A DNA stretch of 64,000 nt from Solimonas_A sp052035235 (GTDB lineage Bacteria; Pseudomonadota; Gammaproteobacteria; Nevskiales; Nevskiaceae): positions 1 through 64,000 of the forward strand of contig JBPOHT010000004.1 of the NCBI GenBank assembly GCA_052035235.1, read 5' to 3'. The first letter of the stretch is position 1. The number at the start of each line of letters is the position of its first letter. Positions 16,992 through 25,371 of the stretch are shown here, one piece after another. The notes below the pieces were generated by a model that was given only the letters and a program-made list of their open reading frames with translations, was not told where the DNA came from and did no database searches. The position numbers and the translations under genes were made by a program.

Positions 16992-19409
16992 ATGAGACTG
17001 CGAAACCTGCGTGCCCCGTTGCCCCTGCTTGCCGCCCTTGGCGGCGCCATCTTCCTGTCCGCCTGCGGTGAGTACGGTGGCCGTAGCGACCCCGCCACGG
17101 GTGGCGGCGTCACCGGCCCGCGCGACAGCGTGCAGGTGAAGAATTGCGACGAGCTCTTCACCAAGCGCGTGCAGCCGCGCCTGGAGTTCTGCCGCAGCTG
17201 CCATGTGCCGGACGGCGTGGCGGACGTTGCCGACGGCAAGCTGTTCCAGCTCGACAAGGACGCCAGCCAGGACGCCCGGCTGCTGAAGGACTCCTGGCTG
17301 CGCCTGGGCGGCAACGGCGCCGGCAAGTCGCGCATCCTCAAGATGGCCTCCGGCACCGATGCGCGCACGCACAGCGCTGGCGCGCCCTGGCCGGCGGGCA
17401 GCGATGCCTACCGCGAGATGGATGCCCTGCTGCAGGGCTACGACAATCCCTCCGCCTGTGCGCTGGGCAATCTCGGCGCCATCACCGAATTCCCGCTGCT
17501 CGGTGGACCACGCGGCGGCGGTGCCTGGTCCAACTTCTGTGCGGGCAAGGCCGACAGCGCGGTGCTGCCGGTGGATCCGCGCACGCTGGTGGTGCCTGGC
17601 GTCAACGAGGGCAAGGCGGTGGCCTTCAACGCCTACTGGAAGTCCTGCGACAACGGCGTGCCGCGACCCAAGACCTGCGGCGAGATGCGCGAGCAGTCCA
17701 AGCTGGGCCTGTTCGTGGGCCATGGGCAGGGTGAGGTCGGTACGCCGCTGAGCTTTGCCGGCGGCAACGCGAATGCCGGCGGCCTGTCCGCCGAGAAGTA
17801 CAACCAGCTCTGGAAGTCCGCCTGGGGCCTGGACGAGCGGCCGACGAACTTCGACGAACTGGTGGCCGAGCGCTATGGCTCGCCCACGAGCCTGGTACCC
17901 AACCCCTATCCGCTGCCCGGCGAGGATCCCAACAAGACCAACGGCGGCTCCGGCAAGCTGCCCATGGTGTTCACGCAGATCCGCAAGGCCGACGGCAGCT
18001 GGACCGGCGAGATCGGCCAGAAGGTCTGCCTGTTCTGCCACAACGGCCAGCTCGGCACCGTGGCCGATGGCGAGGGCCTGGGGCCGCAGCTCGGCGGTGC
18101 CGGTAGCATCGGCGACTTCGCCGTGGCCAGCTCGGACTTCAGCAAGGCGGAAGGACTCGCCGGCTTCGGCGCCAATTCCGCGCTGTCGCTGGTGACCATC
18201 TCGACCAACCGCGGCACCGGCGCCATCGACTTCTTCCAGCTCGCCTTCATCCTGTTCAGCAACGGCGATCCCGCGTTGCTGCTCAACGACAAGATCGTGC
18301 TGAGCCAGGCCATCGGCAACATCAAGAGCCCGCCCTGGTGGAACCTGGCGTACCGCCCGCAGAAATTCCACGGCGCGGTGCTGCCCACGGATTCCTCGCG
18401 CATCGACCTGGCTGCGTATTACGACCTGGTCAAGGGCCTGAGCGGCGGTGGCGACGAGGCCCTGGCCTGGATGGACGCGCACTCCGGTCCCTTCCAGACC
18501 TGGGCGGAGACGCTGGCTTCGCCGAGGTTCCCCGGTGAGATCAACACGGCGCTGGCGGAGCAGGGCGCGATCCTGTTCCACTCCAAGAACCTCTGGGGTG
18601 ATGGGCTCGACAATCCGGGACCGAAGCCGGACCAGGGCAATGGCTCCTGCGCGGGTTGCCACGGTGCCTATTCGCCGCGCTACACCCACGACCCGGCCTA
18701 TCTCGACACGCCGGAGCTGGCGGGCATCGCGGCCTACACCGTGCCCACGGCGGTCGCCGGCACCGATCCGGTCTACGCCGATGCCATGCAGAGCCTGCGC
18801 AACCGTGACGGCAGTGTCAGCCCGGCGATCCTGAACCAGGCGGTGGTGTCCTGCGGCCTGGGCAATGCCGGCTCCACGGACGACCTGACGCCGATCTACC
18901 TGGCTCCGCCGCTGTGGGGCACCTGGGCCGCCGCGCCCTACTTCCACAACGGCTCGGTGCCCAACATCTGGGGTGTGCTGGACCCGGACAGCGAGCGCCC
19001 CAACATCTGGAAGCGCCGCTCCACGCCGGCACGCGAGGACCAGGCCGGCAAGGTGGTGATGGGCTTCGACACCAACCTGCAGCGCGCCTACGACTTCGAC
19101 AAGCTCGGCTGGAAGTACGACGAGATTCCCTGTGGCGCCGCCGGCTCGCAGCCCTACATCGCCTGCAACCCGCTGAACCCCGAGGCACCTTCGCCAGTGC
19201 AGGCGCTGCTGGGCGAGATCTACAAGCTGATCGGCCTGACCTGGAACCTGCCGCGGCCCGAAGGCTTGCTGATGACGCAGCAGAACGTCGAGAACCGCAA
19301 GGTGTTCAACACCAATCTCTACAGCCAAGGCAACCAGGGTCACGCGTTCACGTCGGTGCTGACCGATCAGGAGCGCAAGGCGATCATCGAGTACCTGAAG
19401 ACGCTGTGA
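16992..19409 (+). CDS. Three-haem c-type cytochrome, RoxA/CCP-like lipoprotein
   Basis: An 805-residue exported lipoprotein (lipobox FLSAC). Three haem c sites are visible: CRSCH near residue 67, CLFCH near 346 and CAGCH near 553. The last two are about 207 residues apart and are followed by APPLWGTWAAAPYFHNGSVP, the pattern of the MauG/cytochrome c peroxidase superfamily and, by spacing, of RoxA-type rubber oxygenases. The N-terminal haem domain is extra. Possible roles are oxygenase or peroxidase action on a large hydrophobic substrate; this is inference. GGAGGAGA precedes ATG 16992. The divergent TetR gene is the probable regulator. Confidence 0.85.
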   Translation: MRLRNLRAPLPLLAALGGAIFLSACGEYGGRSDPATGGGVTGPRDSVQVKNCDELFTKRVQPRLEFCRSCHVPDGVADVADGKLFQLDKDASQDARLLKDSWLRLGGNGAGKSRILKMASGTDARTHSAGAPWPAGSDAYREMDALLQGYDNPSACALGNLGAITEFPLLGGPRGGGAWSNFCAGKADSAVLPVDPRTLVVPGVNEGKAVAFNAYWKSCDNGVPRPKTCGEMREQSKLGLFVGHGQGEVGTPLSFAGGNANAGGLSAEKYNQLWKSAWGLDERPTNFDELVAERYGSPTSLVPNPYPLPGEDPNKTNGGSGKLPMVFTQIRKADGSWTGEIGQKVCLFCHNGQLGTVADGEGLGPQLGGAGSIGDFAVASSDFSKAEGLAGFGANSALSLVTISTNRGTGAIDFFQLAFILFSNGDPALLLNDKIVLSQAIGNIKSPPWWNLAYRPQKFHGAVLPTDSSRIDLAAYYDLVKGLSGGGDEALAWMDAHSGPFQTWAETLASPRFPGEINTALAEQGAILFHSKNLWGDGLDNPGPKPDQGNGSCAGCHGAYSPRYTHDPAYLDTPELAGIAAYTVPTAVAGTDPVYADAMQSLRNRDGSVSPAILNQAVVSCGLGNAGSTDDLTPIYLAPPLWGTWAAAPYFHNGSVPNIWGVLDPDSERPNIWKRRSTPAREDQAGKVVMGFDTNLQRAYDFDKLGWKYDEIPCGAAGSQPYIACNPLNPEAPSPVQALLGEIYKLIGLTWNLPRPEGLLMTQQNVENRKVFNTNLYSQGNQGHAFTSVLTDQERKAIIEYLKTL

Positions 19410-19429
19410 GGATCATGGAGTGAGCCGTA

Positions 19430-19468
19430 GGCCGCCCCGGCCTCGCCGGGTGCGGCCTGCTGCTCTTT
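19430..19468 (+). terminator. Hairpin after the cytochrome gene
   Basis: GGCCGC-CCCGGC (19430-19441) pairs with GCCGGG-T-GCGGCC (19445-19457) across a CTC loop, with one bulged T. TGCTGCTCTTT follows. It is a likely terminator for the cytochrome transcript. Confidence 0.6.
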
Positions 19469-19530
19469 GCTGTGAAGGTTTGGCATGGCGCTATGATGGA
19501 TGCTGTCGTTACCCTGGATGCCCGCAAGCC

Positions 19531-19938
19531 ATGTCTTCCGTCGCCGCCTTTCGTCTCCTGCTGGTCACCTTCGTGGTGCTGTACATCGTAGCCATGAGCC
19601 TTTCCGGCGTCGCCCCGGACAGCCCGGCCGAGGTACTGGGTTATCAACAGTGGCGCCAGCAGCAGCCGGCTGAAGGCTCCGCGCTATGGGGCGTGTCGAT
19701 CCTGCTGGGGCACCTGCTGGACGTGATCGGCCTGGTGTTGCTGTTCCTGCGCAGGAAACTGGGCGTCTATTTCCTGATTGCCGGATTCATTGCCTGCCTG
19801 GGCCCCCTCTCGGGCTTGCCGCACCTGCAGGACGCGCCGTCGGCGCTGGCCATGAGCTTCGTCAATATCGCCTGGGGAGCCATCCTGGCCCTGTCCTTTG
19901 CGGGACCCAAGGACATCTTCGTGAGCAAGGCGGCCTAG
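19531..19938 (+). CDS. Small four-helix membrane protein
   Basis: A 135-residue inner-membrane protein with hydrophobic helices at about 6-24, 52-70, 75-92 and 108-126. The loop after helix 1 is polar (SPAEVLGYQQWRQQQPAEG). No family is recognised. ATG 19531 is chosen because the frame before it is arginine-rich and unlike a protein. It ends six bases before the DUF1801 gene at 19945, so the two are probably cotranscribed. Confidence 0.65.
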   Translation: MSSVAAFRLLLVTFVVLYIVAMSLSGVAPDSPAEVLGYQQWRQQQPAEGSALWGVSILLGHLLDVIGLVLLFLRRKLGVYFLIAGFIACLGPLSGLPHLQDAPSALAMSFVNIAWGAILALSFAGPKDIFVSKAA

Positions 19939-19944
19939 GCAGTC

Positions 19945-20319
19945 ATGCCGGACAAACGCCCGACGACGATCGACGAATACATCCGCGCCGCTCCGGCGGC
20001 CGGCCAGCCGCACCTGCGTCGTATGCATGCGCTGCTCAAGAGCGTCGCCCCGCAGGCCGAGGAGGCGATCAAGTGGGGGACGCCATTCTTCGTGGAGCCG
20101 CGCTTCGTGTTCGCGTTCTCGGCGCACAAGTCGCACCTGGGCTTTGCGCCGAGCGCGGCGGCGCTGGAAGCGTTCCGCGAGGAACTGGCGGAGCATCCGA
20201 CGACCAAGGGGACCTTGCAGATTCCGTACAAGGATCCGTTCCCCGAGGACCTGGTGCGGCGGCTGGCGCAGCGCTGCTGGAAGGACGTGCGTGCGCGCCA
20301 GGATGATGGCTTCTGGTGA
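19945..20319 (+). CDS. DUF1801 (YdhG-like) protein
   Basis: A 124-residue protein of the YdhG/DUF1801 fold. It begins with the typical TIDEYIRAAPAAGQPHLRRM and has EEAIKWGTPFF, the family signature (E..KWG.P.F). Members are small alpha/beta proteins of unknown function, some linked to iron or stress. A second DUF1801 gene lies at 20469-20885 on the other strand, convergent with this one. Confidence 0.85.
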   Translation: MPDKRPTTIDEYIRAAPAAGQPHLRRMHALLKSVAPQAEEAIKWGTPFFVEPRFVFAFSAHKSHLGFAPSAAALEAFREELAEHPTTKGTLQIPYKDPFPEDLVRRLAQRCWKDVRARQDDGFW

Positions 20320-20400
20320 TGCGGCGGGCGGGCCCCGGATCGGACGCCATCGCGAGGGCGTCGCCTCATGGCGGCGAGAGCGGCGTCCGGTGCGGCATTG

Positions 20401-20447
20401 CAGTCACTCGCGGATGGACTGGATACCGGCTTGCGCCGGTATGACGT
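20401..20447. repeat. Single-arm copy of the paired-hairpin repeat
   Basis: The sequence from GACTGG to GGTATGACG contains the arm ATACCGGC-TTGC-GCCGGTAT, the same as the right arm of the elements at 32554, 43153, 49437 and 61769. The left arm is missing. It lies between two convergent DUF1801 genes. Confidence 0.75.
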
Positions 20448-20468
20448 TGCCGCTGGCGGATCGCGCGG

Positions 20469-20885
20469 CTACTTCGCCCGCTTGGGCTTGGCCTTCCTGT
20501 TGGCGGCGTTGAGAGCGGCGGCGCGCTGTATCAGGGCCTTGAAGGCCTCGGCGTCGATCTGCTCGCCCTCGCGGATGTCGATGGCGCGGCGGGCGTTGCC
20601 GTCGAGGCTGGCGTTGAACAGTTTGGAAGGGTCCTGCAGTGCGGCGCCCTTGGCGAAGGTGAGCTTGACGACGGCCTTGTAGGTCTCACCGGTGCAGAGG
20701 ATGCCGTCCTGCGACCACACCGGCGTGCCCATCCATTTCCACTCTTCCACGACGTCGGGCAGGGCCTGGTGGATGAGCTGGCGCATCCTGGCCAGGGCCT
20801 GGCCGCGCCAGTCGCCGAGCTCGGCGATGCGGCCGTCGATCAGTTCGGAGGCCGAGGGGCTTTCGGGGGCTGCTGCTTTCTTCAT
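20469..20885 (-). CDS. DUF1801 protein
   Basis: A 138-residue relative of the gene at 19945, with the family-like stretches DWRGQALARMRQLIHQA, EEWKWMGTPVWSQDG and YKAVVKLTFAKGAAL. The C-terminus is very basic (NRKAKPKRAK). It is similar to proteins labelled DUF1801 or YdeI-type. Function unknown. It lies 34 bases downstream of the SnoaL-like gene at 20920-21411 on the same strand and may be in one transcript with it. Confidence 0.8.
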   Translation of the reverse strand: MKKAAAPESPSASELIDGRIAELGDWRGQALARMRQLIHQALPDVVEEWKWMGTPVWSQDGILCTGETYKAVVKLTFAKGAALQDPSKLFNASLDGNARRAIDIREGEQIDAEAFKALIQRAAALNAANRKAKPKRAK

Positions 20886-20919
20886 GTCTTCCTCCCTGGA
20901 GCCTTCGGCCGCGATGGGC

Positions 20920-21411
20920 TCACATGAGCCGGTCGTAGAAGCCGGGCGTACGATCGACGCGCAGGCGTGTGAGCTTGCGATAGCAGATCAGCCAGCGGCC
21001 CTCCACCTTGCGGTAGTGCTCGTGGTAGTGGCCGTAGCCGTGAAGATACTCCTCGCGCTCGCCGTCCTTCCACCACAGGTGATCCTCCATCGGCCAGATG
21101 CCGGTGGCGGTGGTGTCGGAGGTGAGCTCGATCTCCGGCGTGTGTGCGTGGTGCGCCGAGGTGATGGGCGTGCGGTGCTCCATGAAGTGCCGGATGGCGT
21201 CCGCGAGCGCCTGGGGTCCGACCACCTTGTTGCGTACGCCGCCGGATTGCGGCTGCAGCGCCGCCGGCAGATCGCCGTAGGTCTCGGACCAGGCGTCCTC
21301 GGTGTGTACGCTGCCATAGAGGTCCCATTGCTTGAGGTCCATGTAGCGCAGGCGGCGCGCGAACACGTTCCTGATCTCCTCGATGGCCAGCAACGCTTCG
21401 ATCCCGGTCAT
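20920..21411 (-). CDS. SnoaL/NTF2-like protein (copy 1)
   Basis: A 163-residue protein of the cone-shaped NTF2-like fold, a family that includes ketosteroid isomerases, dehydratases and polyketide cyclases. It shares with the gene at 24764 the blocks HTPEIELTS.TTA.GIW, GYGHYHEHY and KLTRLR. The histidines in HHAHTPEIE and HGYGHYHEHY may line the pocket. ATG 21411 follows AAGGAG, which settles the start over an upstream ATG. The reaction is unknown; a role on a hydrophobic ring substrate would fit the neighbourhood but is inference. Confidence 0.8.
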   Translation of the reverse strand: MTGIEALLAIEEIRNVFARRLRYMDLKQWDLYGSVHTEDAWSETYGDLPAALQPQSGGVRNKVVGPQALADAIRHFMEHRTPITSAHHAHTPEIELTSDTTATGIWPMEDHLWWKDGEREEYLHGYGHYHEHYRKVEGRWLICYRKLTRLRVDRTPGFYDRLM

Positions 21412-21760
21412 GGCGATACTCCTTGGTGGGGTCCCGACAGCCTGGGCCGCCTGAATGTCCGACACATCGGCTGAATGAAGGAGACGAGCTTCTCGACAGC
21501 GAAGGCCAGGACGCGGCTGAAAGGTAGCCTGCGGTTGACACCACGGGCAGTGCGGCCGATGATCGGTTCATGAACGTCTTTTCCGTCCGCTGCGCCAAAC
21601 CCCATCGGGGGCCCCTGCTCGAAGGCTAGCCGCCCCGGGCTTCGCGCGATTGCGCGCCGTTCAAGCCCGGGGTGACGGATCACATTTTCTCTATCGCTAT
21701 GTCGCGTGCATCGCTGCGCGCGCGTTGCGGCTTGCCGTTCATGAAAATCACGAGGTTCCC
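21412..21760. other. Divergent promoter region with long hairpin
   Basis: A 349-base gap between the SnoaL-like gene (-) and rnk (+). The only structure I see is an inverted repeat whose arms CCCCGGGCTT (21633-21642) and AAGCCCGGGG (21663-21672) enclose a GCGCG-rich loop. It could be an mRNA leader structure for rnk or a repeat. No further gene is supported. Confidence 0.5.
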
Positions 21761-22159
21761 ATGCAAGTGGATCAATTGCTGCAATCACCGCCCCTGCTCA
21801 TCGCCGAATCGCTGGCGGGGCCGCTGCGCTCCCTGGCGGAAAGGTCACTGCGACAAGCGCCCGAGGTCGCACGTCGCCTCATCGAGGAGATCGACCGCGC
21901 CGAGCTGGTGGCGGACGGCGAGATGCCAGGCGACGTGGTCACGCTGGGCTCCTCGGTCAGCTACCGCGACGAGGACAGCGGGGTCACGCAGACCATCCGC
22001 CTGGTGATGCCGTCGGATGCGGACCCCTCGCAGCGGCGCGTGTCGGTAATGACGCCGGTGGGTGCGGCGCTGATCGGCCTGCGTCGGGGCCAGCGCATCG
22101 CCTGCGAGATCGCGGGACGCGAGGCGGTGCTCGCGGTGACCGCGGTGGTTCGCGCCTGA
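21761..22159 (+). CDS. rnk: Rnk-like nucleoside diphosphate kinase regulator
   Basis: A 132-residue protein with a short helical N-terminus (about 1-50) and a GreA/GreB C-terminal domain (about 55-130): VTLGSSVSYRD, TIRLVMPSDAD, VSVMTPVGAALIGL, GQRIACEIAGR. Rnk proteins bind RNA polymerase and were first described as regulators of nucleoside diphosphate kinase. The N-terminus is too short to act as a true Gre factor, which supports Rnk. ATG 21761 has a CGAGG box six bases upstream. It is convergent with the exporter gene. Confidence 0.85.
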   Translation: MQVDQLLQSPPLLIAESLAGPLRSLAERSLRQAPEVARRLIEEIDRAELVADGEMPGDVVTLGSSVSYRDEDSGVTQTIRLVMPSDADPSQRRVSVMTPVGAALIGLRRGQRIACEIAGREAVLAVTAVVRA

Positions 22160-22169
22160 TGGCGCGCCG

Positions 22170-23114
22170 TCACTCCACCGGTTCGGCCATCGCCTGCCGC
22201 GTGAAGCGGGATTTCAGCGCCACCAGGATGCCGGAGGCGGCGATCACGCACATGCCCAGGATCGCCATGCTGTCCGGCACGTGCCCGAAGACCAGCCAGC
22301 TCAGCAGGCCGGCCCAGACCAGCTGCGCGTACATGATCGGCGCCAGCACCGATGCGGGTGCGTGACGGTGGGCGGCGGTGAAGAGGTAGTGGCCCAGGCC
22401 GCCCATGGCGCCGACGCCGAAGAACAGCAGCAGTTCCAACGTGGAAGGCGGTGGACCGCCCCAGGTCCAGGGCAGCAGGCTGCCGAAGACCAGGCTGCCC
22501 ACCAGCGCGGTGTAGAACAGCATGGGGACGGTGTGCTCGGTGCGGGCGAGAATGCGTGACAGCAGCTGGTAGGCCGCGGTCACCACCACGCCACAGAGCG
22601 CCAGCACGGTACCCATGGGGTCCAGTCCCCCACCGGGATGGGCGATCAGCAATATGCCGGTGAATCCCAGCGCGGCGGCGACCCAGCCCACCGTGCCCAC
22701 CTGCTCGCCCAGCAGGCGGCCGGCCACCAGCATTACCAGGATCGGCGACAGGAAGACGATCGACGTCATCTCCGCCACCGGCATGCGCTGCAGGGCCAGG
22801 CCCAGCACCAGCGAGGCGGCCGCCAGGCAGACGCCGCGCAGCAGCACCAGGCCGGTGCGCTGTGTCTGCACCAGACGCTTGCCGTGGCTGGGGGTGAGCA
22901 GGACGACCATCAGCAGGACGTTGACGATGTAGCGGATCGCGACCACCAGGGGCACGTCGTAGCGCGCCACCAGGTACTTGGTGGTGTTGTCCATGCAGGC
23001 GAACACGAACACGCCGAGCATCACCAGCATGACGCCACGCAGCGGCTGCGCGGGCGCGGGGTCATGCTGGGACGGGCTGGCGGCAGCTTCGGGGTCGCGC
23101 GGTGTCGGGGCCAT
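22170..23114 (-). CDS. EamA/DMT-family inner-membrane transporter
   Basis: A 314-residue protein with ten predicted membrane helices arranged as two EamA repeats (about 27-160 and 170-300). Typical family stretches are seen, such as SIVFLSPILVMLVAGRLLGE and APIMYAQLVWAGLLSWLVFG. Relatives export metabolites or amino acids; the substrate cannot be told. The N-terminal 25 residues are polar and proline-rich. It is divergent from LVIVD copy 2 with a 200-base spacer. Confidence 0.88.
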   Translation of the reverse strand: MAPTPRDPEAAASPSQHDPAPAQPLRGVMLVMLGVFVFACMDNTTKYLVARYDVPLVVAIRYIVNVLLMVVLLTPSHGKRLVQTQRTGLVLLRGVCLAAASLVLGLALQRMPVAEMTSIVFLSPILVMLVAGRLLGEQVGTVGWVAAALGFTGILLIAHPGGGLDPMGTVLALCGVVVTAAYQLLSRILARTEHTVPMLFYTALVGSLVFGSLLPWTWGGPPPSTLELLLFFGVGAMGGLGHYLFTAAHRHAPASVLAPIMYAQLVWAGLLSWLVFGHVPDSMAILGMCVIAASGILVALKSRFTRQAMAEPVE

Positions 23115-23316
23115 CGCCGGGGCGGGTCTGGAGGAGCGGGGGCGCTAGTGTGACAGTGAAGCGGCAAGGCGGCAGCCTGATTCTTGACCCAGGCGGCACA
23201 GCCGATGTCCGGCGGGTCTCCCCGCCGGGGACTTCGAGTAGCCTCGTCCGAGGACTGCCGGAGCCGCCTTGCGTGCGGTAACAGACAGGCAGCCATCGCG
23301 GAGGGGAGAAACGCGC

Positions 23317-24753
23317 ATGAATCACGTCCTGTCGGCCACGATGCTGGCCTTGTCGCTGCTGCTGGCATCCTGCGGCAATTCCCAGGCGCCGGAGGGGCAG
23401 GCGCGGGCGGCGGCTACCCCCAAGGCTGTTTGCGGGCCGGGCTCGCGGCCGGAGACCGACCTGCAGGGCCGCGTCACCGCGCAGGATCACGAAAGCGGCC
23501 GAGCCGCCGCCGGCTTTACCTGCAACACCGAGCTGGTGGGGCAGCACATCAATCCCGACGCGTCCGTCTCGGTGGCCGGCTTCAAGGTGCTGCGTTACGT
23601 CGACGACAGTGGCCGCGAGTGCGCCTACTACGACAGTACCCGGCTGTTCCCGGAGAGCGTGCTGGCCGGTGAGCTCGGTGTTGTGGTGCTCGACATGAGC
23701 GATCCTGCCAAGCCGGTGCGCAGCAAGCGCCTGCTGACGCCGGCCATGCTGTCGCCGCACGAATCGCTGGTGCTGAGCCAGGAGCGCGGCGTGCTGGCGG
23801 CGGTGCTGGGCAATCTCGTGTTCGGGCCCGGCGTGGTGGACGTGTACGACCTGAAGGCGGACTGCCGCAACCCGGTGCTCAAGTCCTCGCTGCCGGTGGG
23901 CGTGCTGGGGCATGAGAGCGGCCTGGCGCCGGACGGCCTGACCTTCTACTCCGCGTCCAACGCCGCGCCGACGCTGACGGCGGTGGACCTCTCGATTCCC
24001 TCGCTGCCGTTGCCGCTGGCCATCATCCCCATTTCGTCCCATGGCCTGTCGATCAGCGATGACGGCAACCGCGCCTATATCGCCAGCGGCAGCACCACGC
24101 TGGAGGACTTCGTCGGTGCGGGCGAGGGCTATCCCTCGCTGATCATCCTGGACGTGTCGGAGATCCAGGCGCGCAAGCCCTTTCCCAAGGTGCGCGAGAT
24201 CTCGCGCCTGAAGTGGGACAACATCACGATTCCGCAGAACGCGATCCCCATCACCATCAAGGGTCATCCCTACCTGGTGGAGGTGGACGAGTTCGCCACC
24301 GACGGCAAGAGCAAGCTGCCGTCGGCCAACGGCATCCGCGTGGGTGCGGCGCGCATCATCGACATCGGCGACGAGACGCAGCCCAAGGTGATCTCCGACC
24401 TGCGCCTGGAGGTGCACCAGCCGGAGAACCGTGCCACCATCGCCGACGACCCCGGTGCCCAGCAGTTCACCGGCGGCTACGCGGGGCACTACTGCAACGT
24501 GCCCACGCGCGTCGATCCGCCGATCGTGGCCTGCAGCATGCTGCTGTCGGGTCTGCGCGTGTTCGACATCCGCGATCCGCACAACCCGCGCGAGGTGGCG
24601 TACTTCAATGCGCCGCTGTCCAAGCGCGCGGGTTCCACCAACTCGGCGGTGTCCAGCCCGTCGTTCGTGCCGGAGCGCAAGGAGATCTGGTACACCGACC
24701 TGACCACCGGCTTCTATGCCGTGCGCCTCACCAACGGCGCCTGGCCGGACTGA
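23317..24753 (+). CDS. LVIVD-repeat lipoprotein (copy 2)
   Basis: A 478-residue lipoprotein (lipobox LLLASC near residue 19), paralogous to 9284-10714 over its whole length: both start the mature part with KAVCG.GS.PETD.QGRV and a shared SGRAA.G.TCNTELVG block. Repeated propeller units such as VVVLDMSDPAKPV and LRVFDIRDPHNP are clear. GAGGGGAG precedes ATG 23317. It is followed after 10 bases by a SnoaL-like gene, which suggests that the two products act on a common compound. Confidence 0.85.
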   Translation: MNHVLSATMLALSLLLASCGNSQAPEGQARAAATPKAVCGPGSRPETDLQGRVTAQDHESGRAAAGFTCNTELVGQHINPDASVSVAGFKVLRYVDDSGRECAYYDSTRLFPESVLAGELGVVVLDMSDPAKPVRSKRLLTPAMLSPHESLVLSQERGVLAAVLGNLVFGPGVVDVYDLKADCRNPVLKSSLPVGVLGHESGLAPDGLTFYSASNAAPTLTAVDLSIPSLPLPLAIIPISSHGLSISDDGNRAYIASGSTTLEDFVGAGEGYPSLIILDVSEIQARKPFPKVREISRLKWDNITIPQNAIPITIKGHPYLVEVDEFATDGKSKLPSANGIRVGAARIIDIGDETQPKVISDLRLEVHQPENRATIADDPGAQQFTGGYAGHYCNVPTRVDPPIVACSMLLSGLRVFDIRDPHNPREVAYFNAPLSKRAGSTNSAVSSPSFVPERKEIWYTDLTTGFYAVRLTNGAWPD

Positions 24754-24763
24754 GCGAAGGCCC

Positions 24764-25279
24764 ATGGAGACCCTGATCGAGATCGAGGCCATCCGCCAGC
24801 TCAAGGCGCGCTACTGCCGCTACCTGGACCTGAAGGACTGGAATGCCTGGCGCGGGCTGTTCGCCGAGGACTTCATCAGCGATACCTCGGAGTCCGGCGG
24901 CATGCGCATCCAGGGCGTGGACGAGTTCATCGACTTCGTCCGCGACAGCCTGGGCAGGCCACAGCAGGCCACGGTGCACATGGTGCATGCGCCGGAGATC
25001 GAGCTGCTCTCCGCGACCACGGCACGCGGCATCTGGGTGCTGGAGGATTTCCTGCGCTTCGCCCCCGGGCTCAACTTTCGCGGCTACGGGCATTACCACG
25101 AGACCTACGAGAAGCGGGATGGCGCCTGGGTCATCAAGACCTCGCGGCTCACGCGCCTGCGCGAGGACCTCGTCACGCCGTTGTTCTCGCTGCACGTCTC
25201 CGGCTGGCTGCGCCGGCAGTCGATCAAGGCGGGGCATCGGCATGCCGCGGCATGGCAGGCCAGACGGGGCAAGCCCTGA
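24764..25279 (+). CDS. SnoaL/NTF2-like protein (copy 2)
   Basis: A 171-residue NTF2-fold protein similar to the gene at 20920. It begins METLIEIEAIRQLKARYCRY, the usual first helix of SnoaL_4 proteins. Key shared pieces are HAPEIELLSATTARGIWVLE and GYGHYHETYEKRDG. It starts 10 bases after the stop of LVIVD copy 2 and is almost certainly cotranscribed. Catalytic function unknown; dehydratase or isomerase chemistry is usual for this fold. Confidence 0.83.
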   Translation: METLIEIEAIRQLKARYCRYLDLKDWNAWRGLFAEDFISDTSESGGMRIQGVDEFIDFVRDSLGRPQQATVHMVHAPEIELLSATTARGIWVLEDFLRFAPGLNFRGYGHYHETYEKRDGAWVIKTSRLTRLREDLVTPLFSLHVSGWLRRQSIKAGHRHAAAWQARRGKP

Positions 25280-25371
25280 CCGGATACAGGCGATGGTTCT
25301 TGCCGTGGGTTCGGTAGACTAGGCTCACCAGGAGCGGGTCAACGACGACGCCGCAGGGGCCCTTTGCCGCG

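Noticed and set aside
16920..19343. 807-codon minus-strand frame across the cytochrome gene
   Set aside because: Same reason: the plus strand has three haem motifs and a lipobox, the minus frame none.
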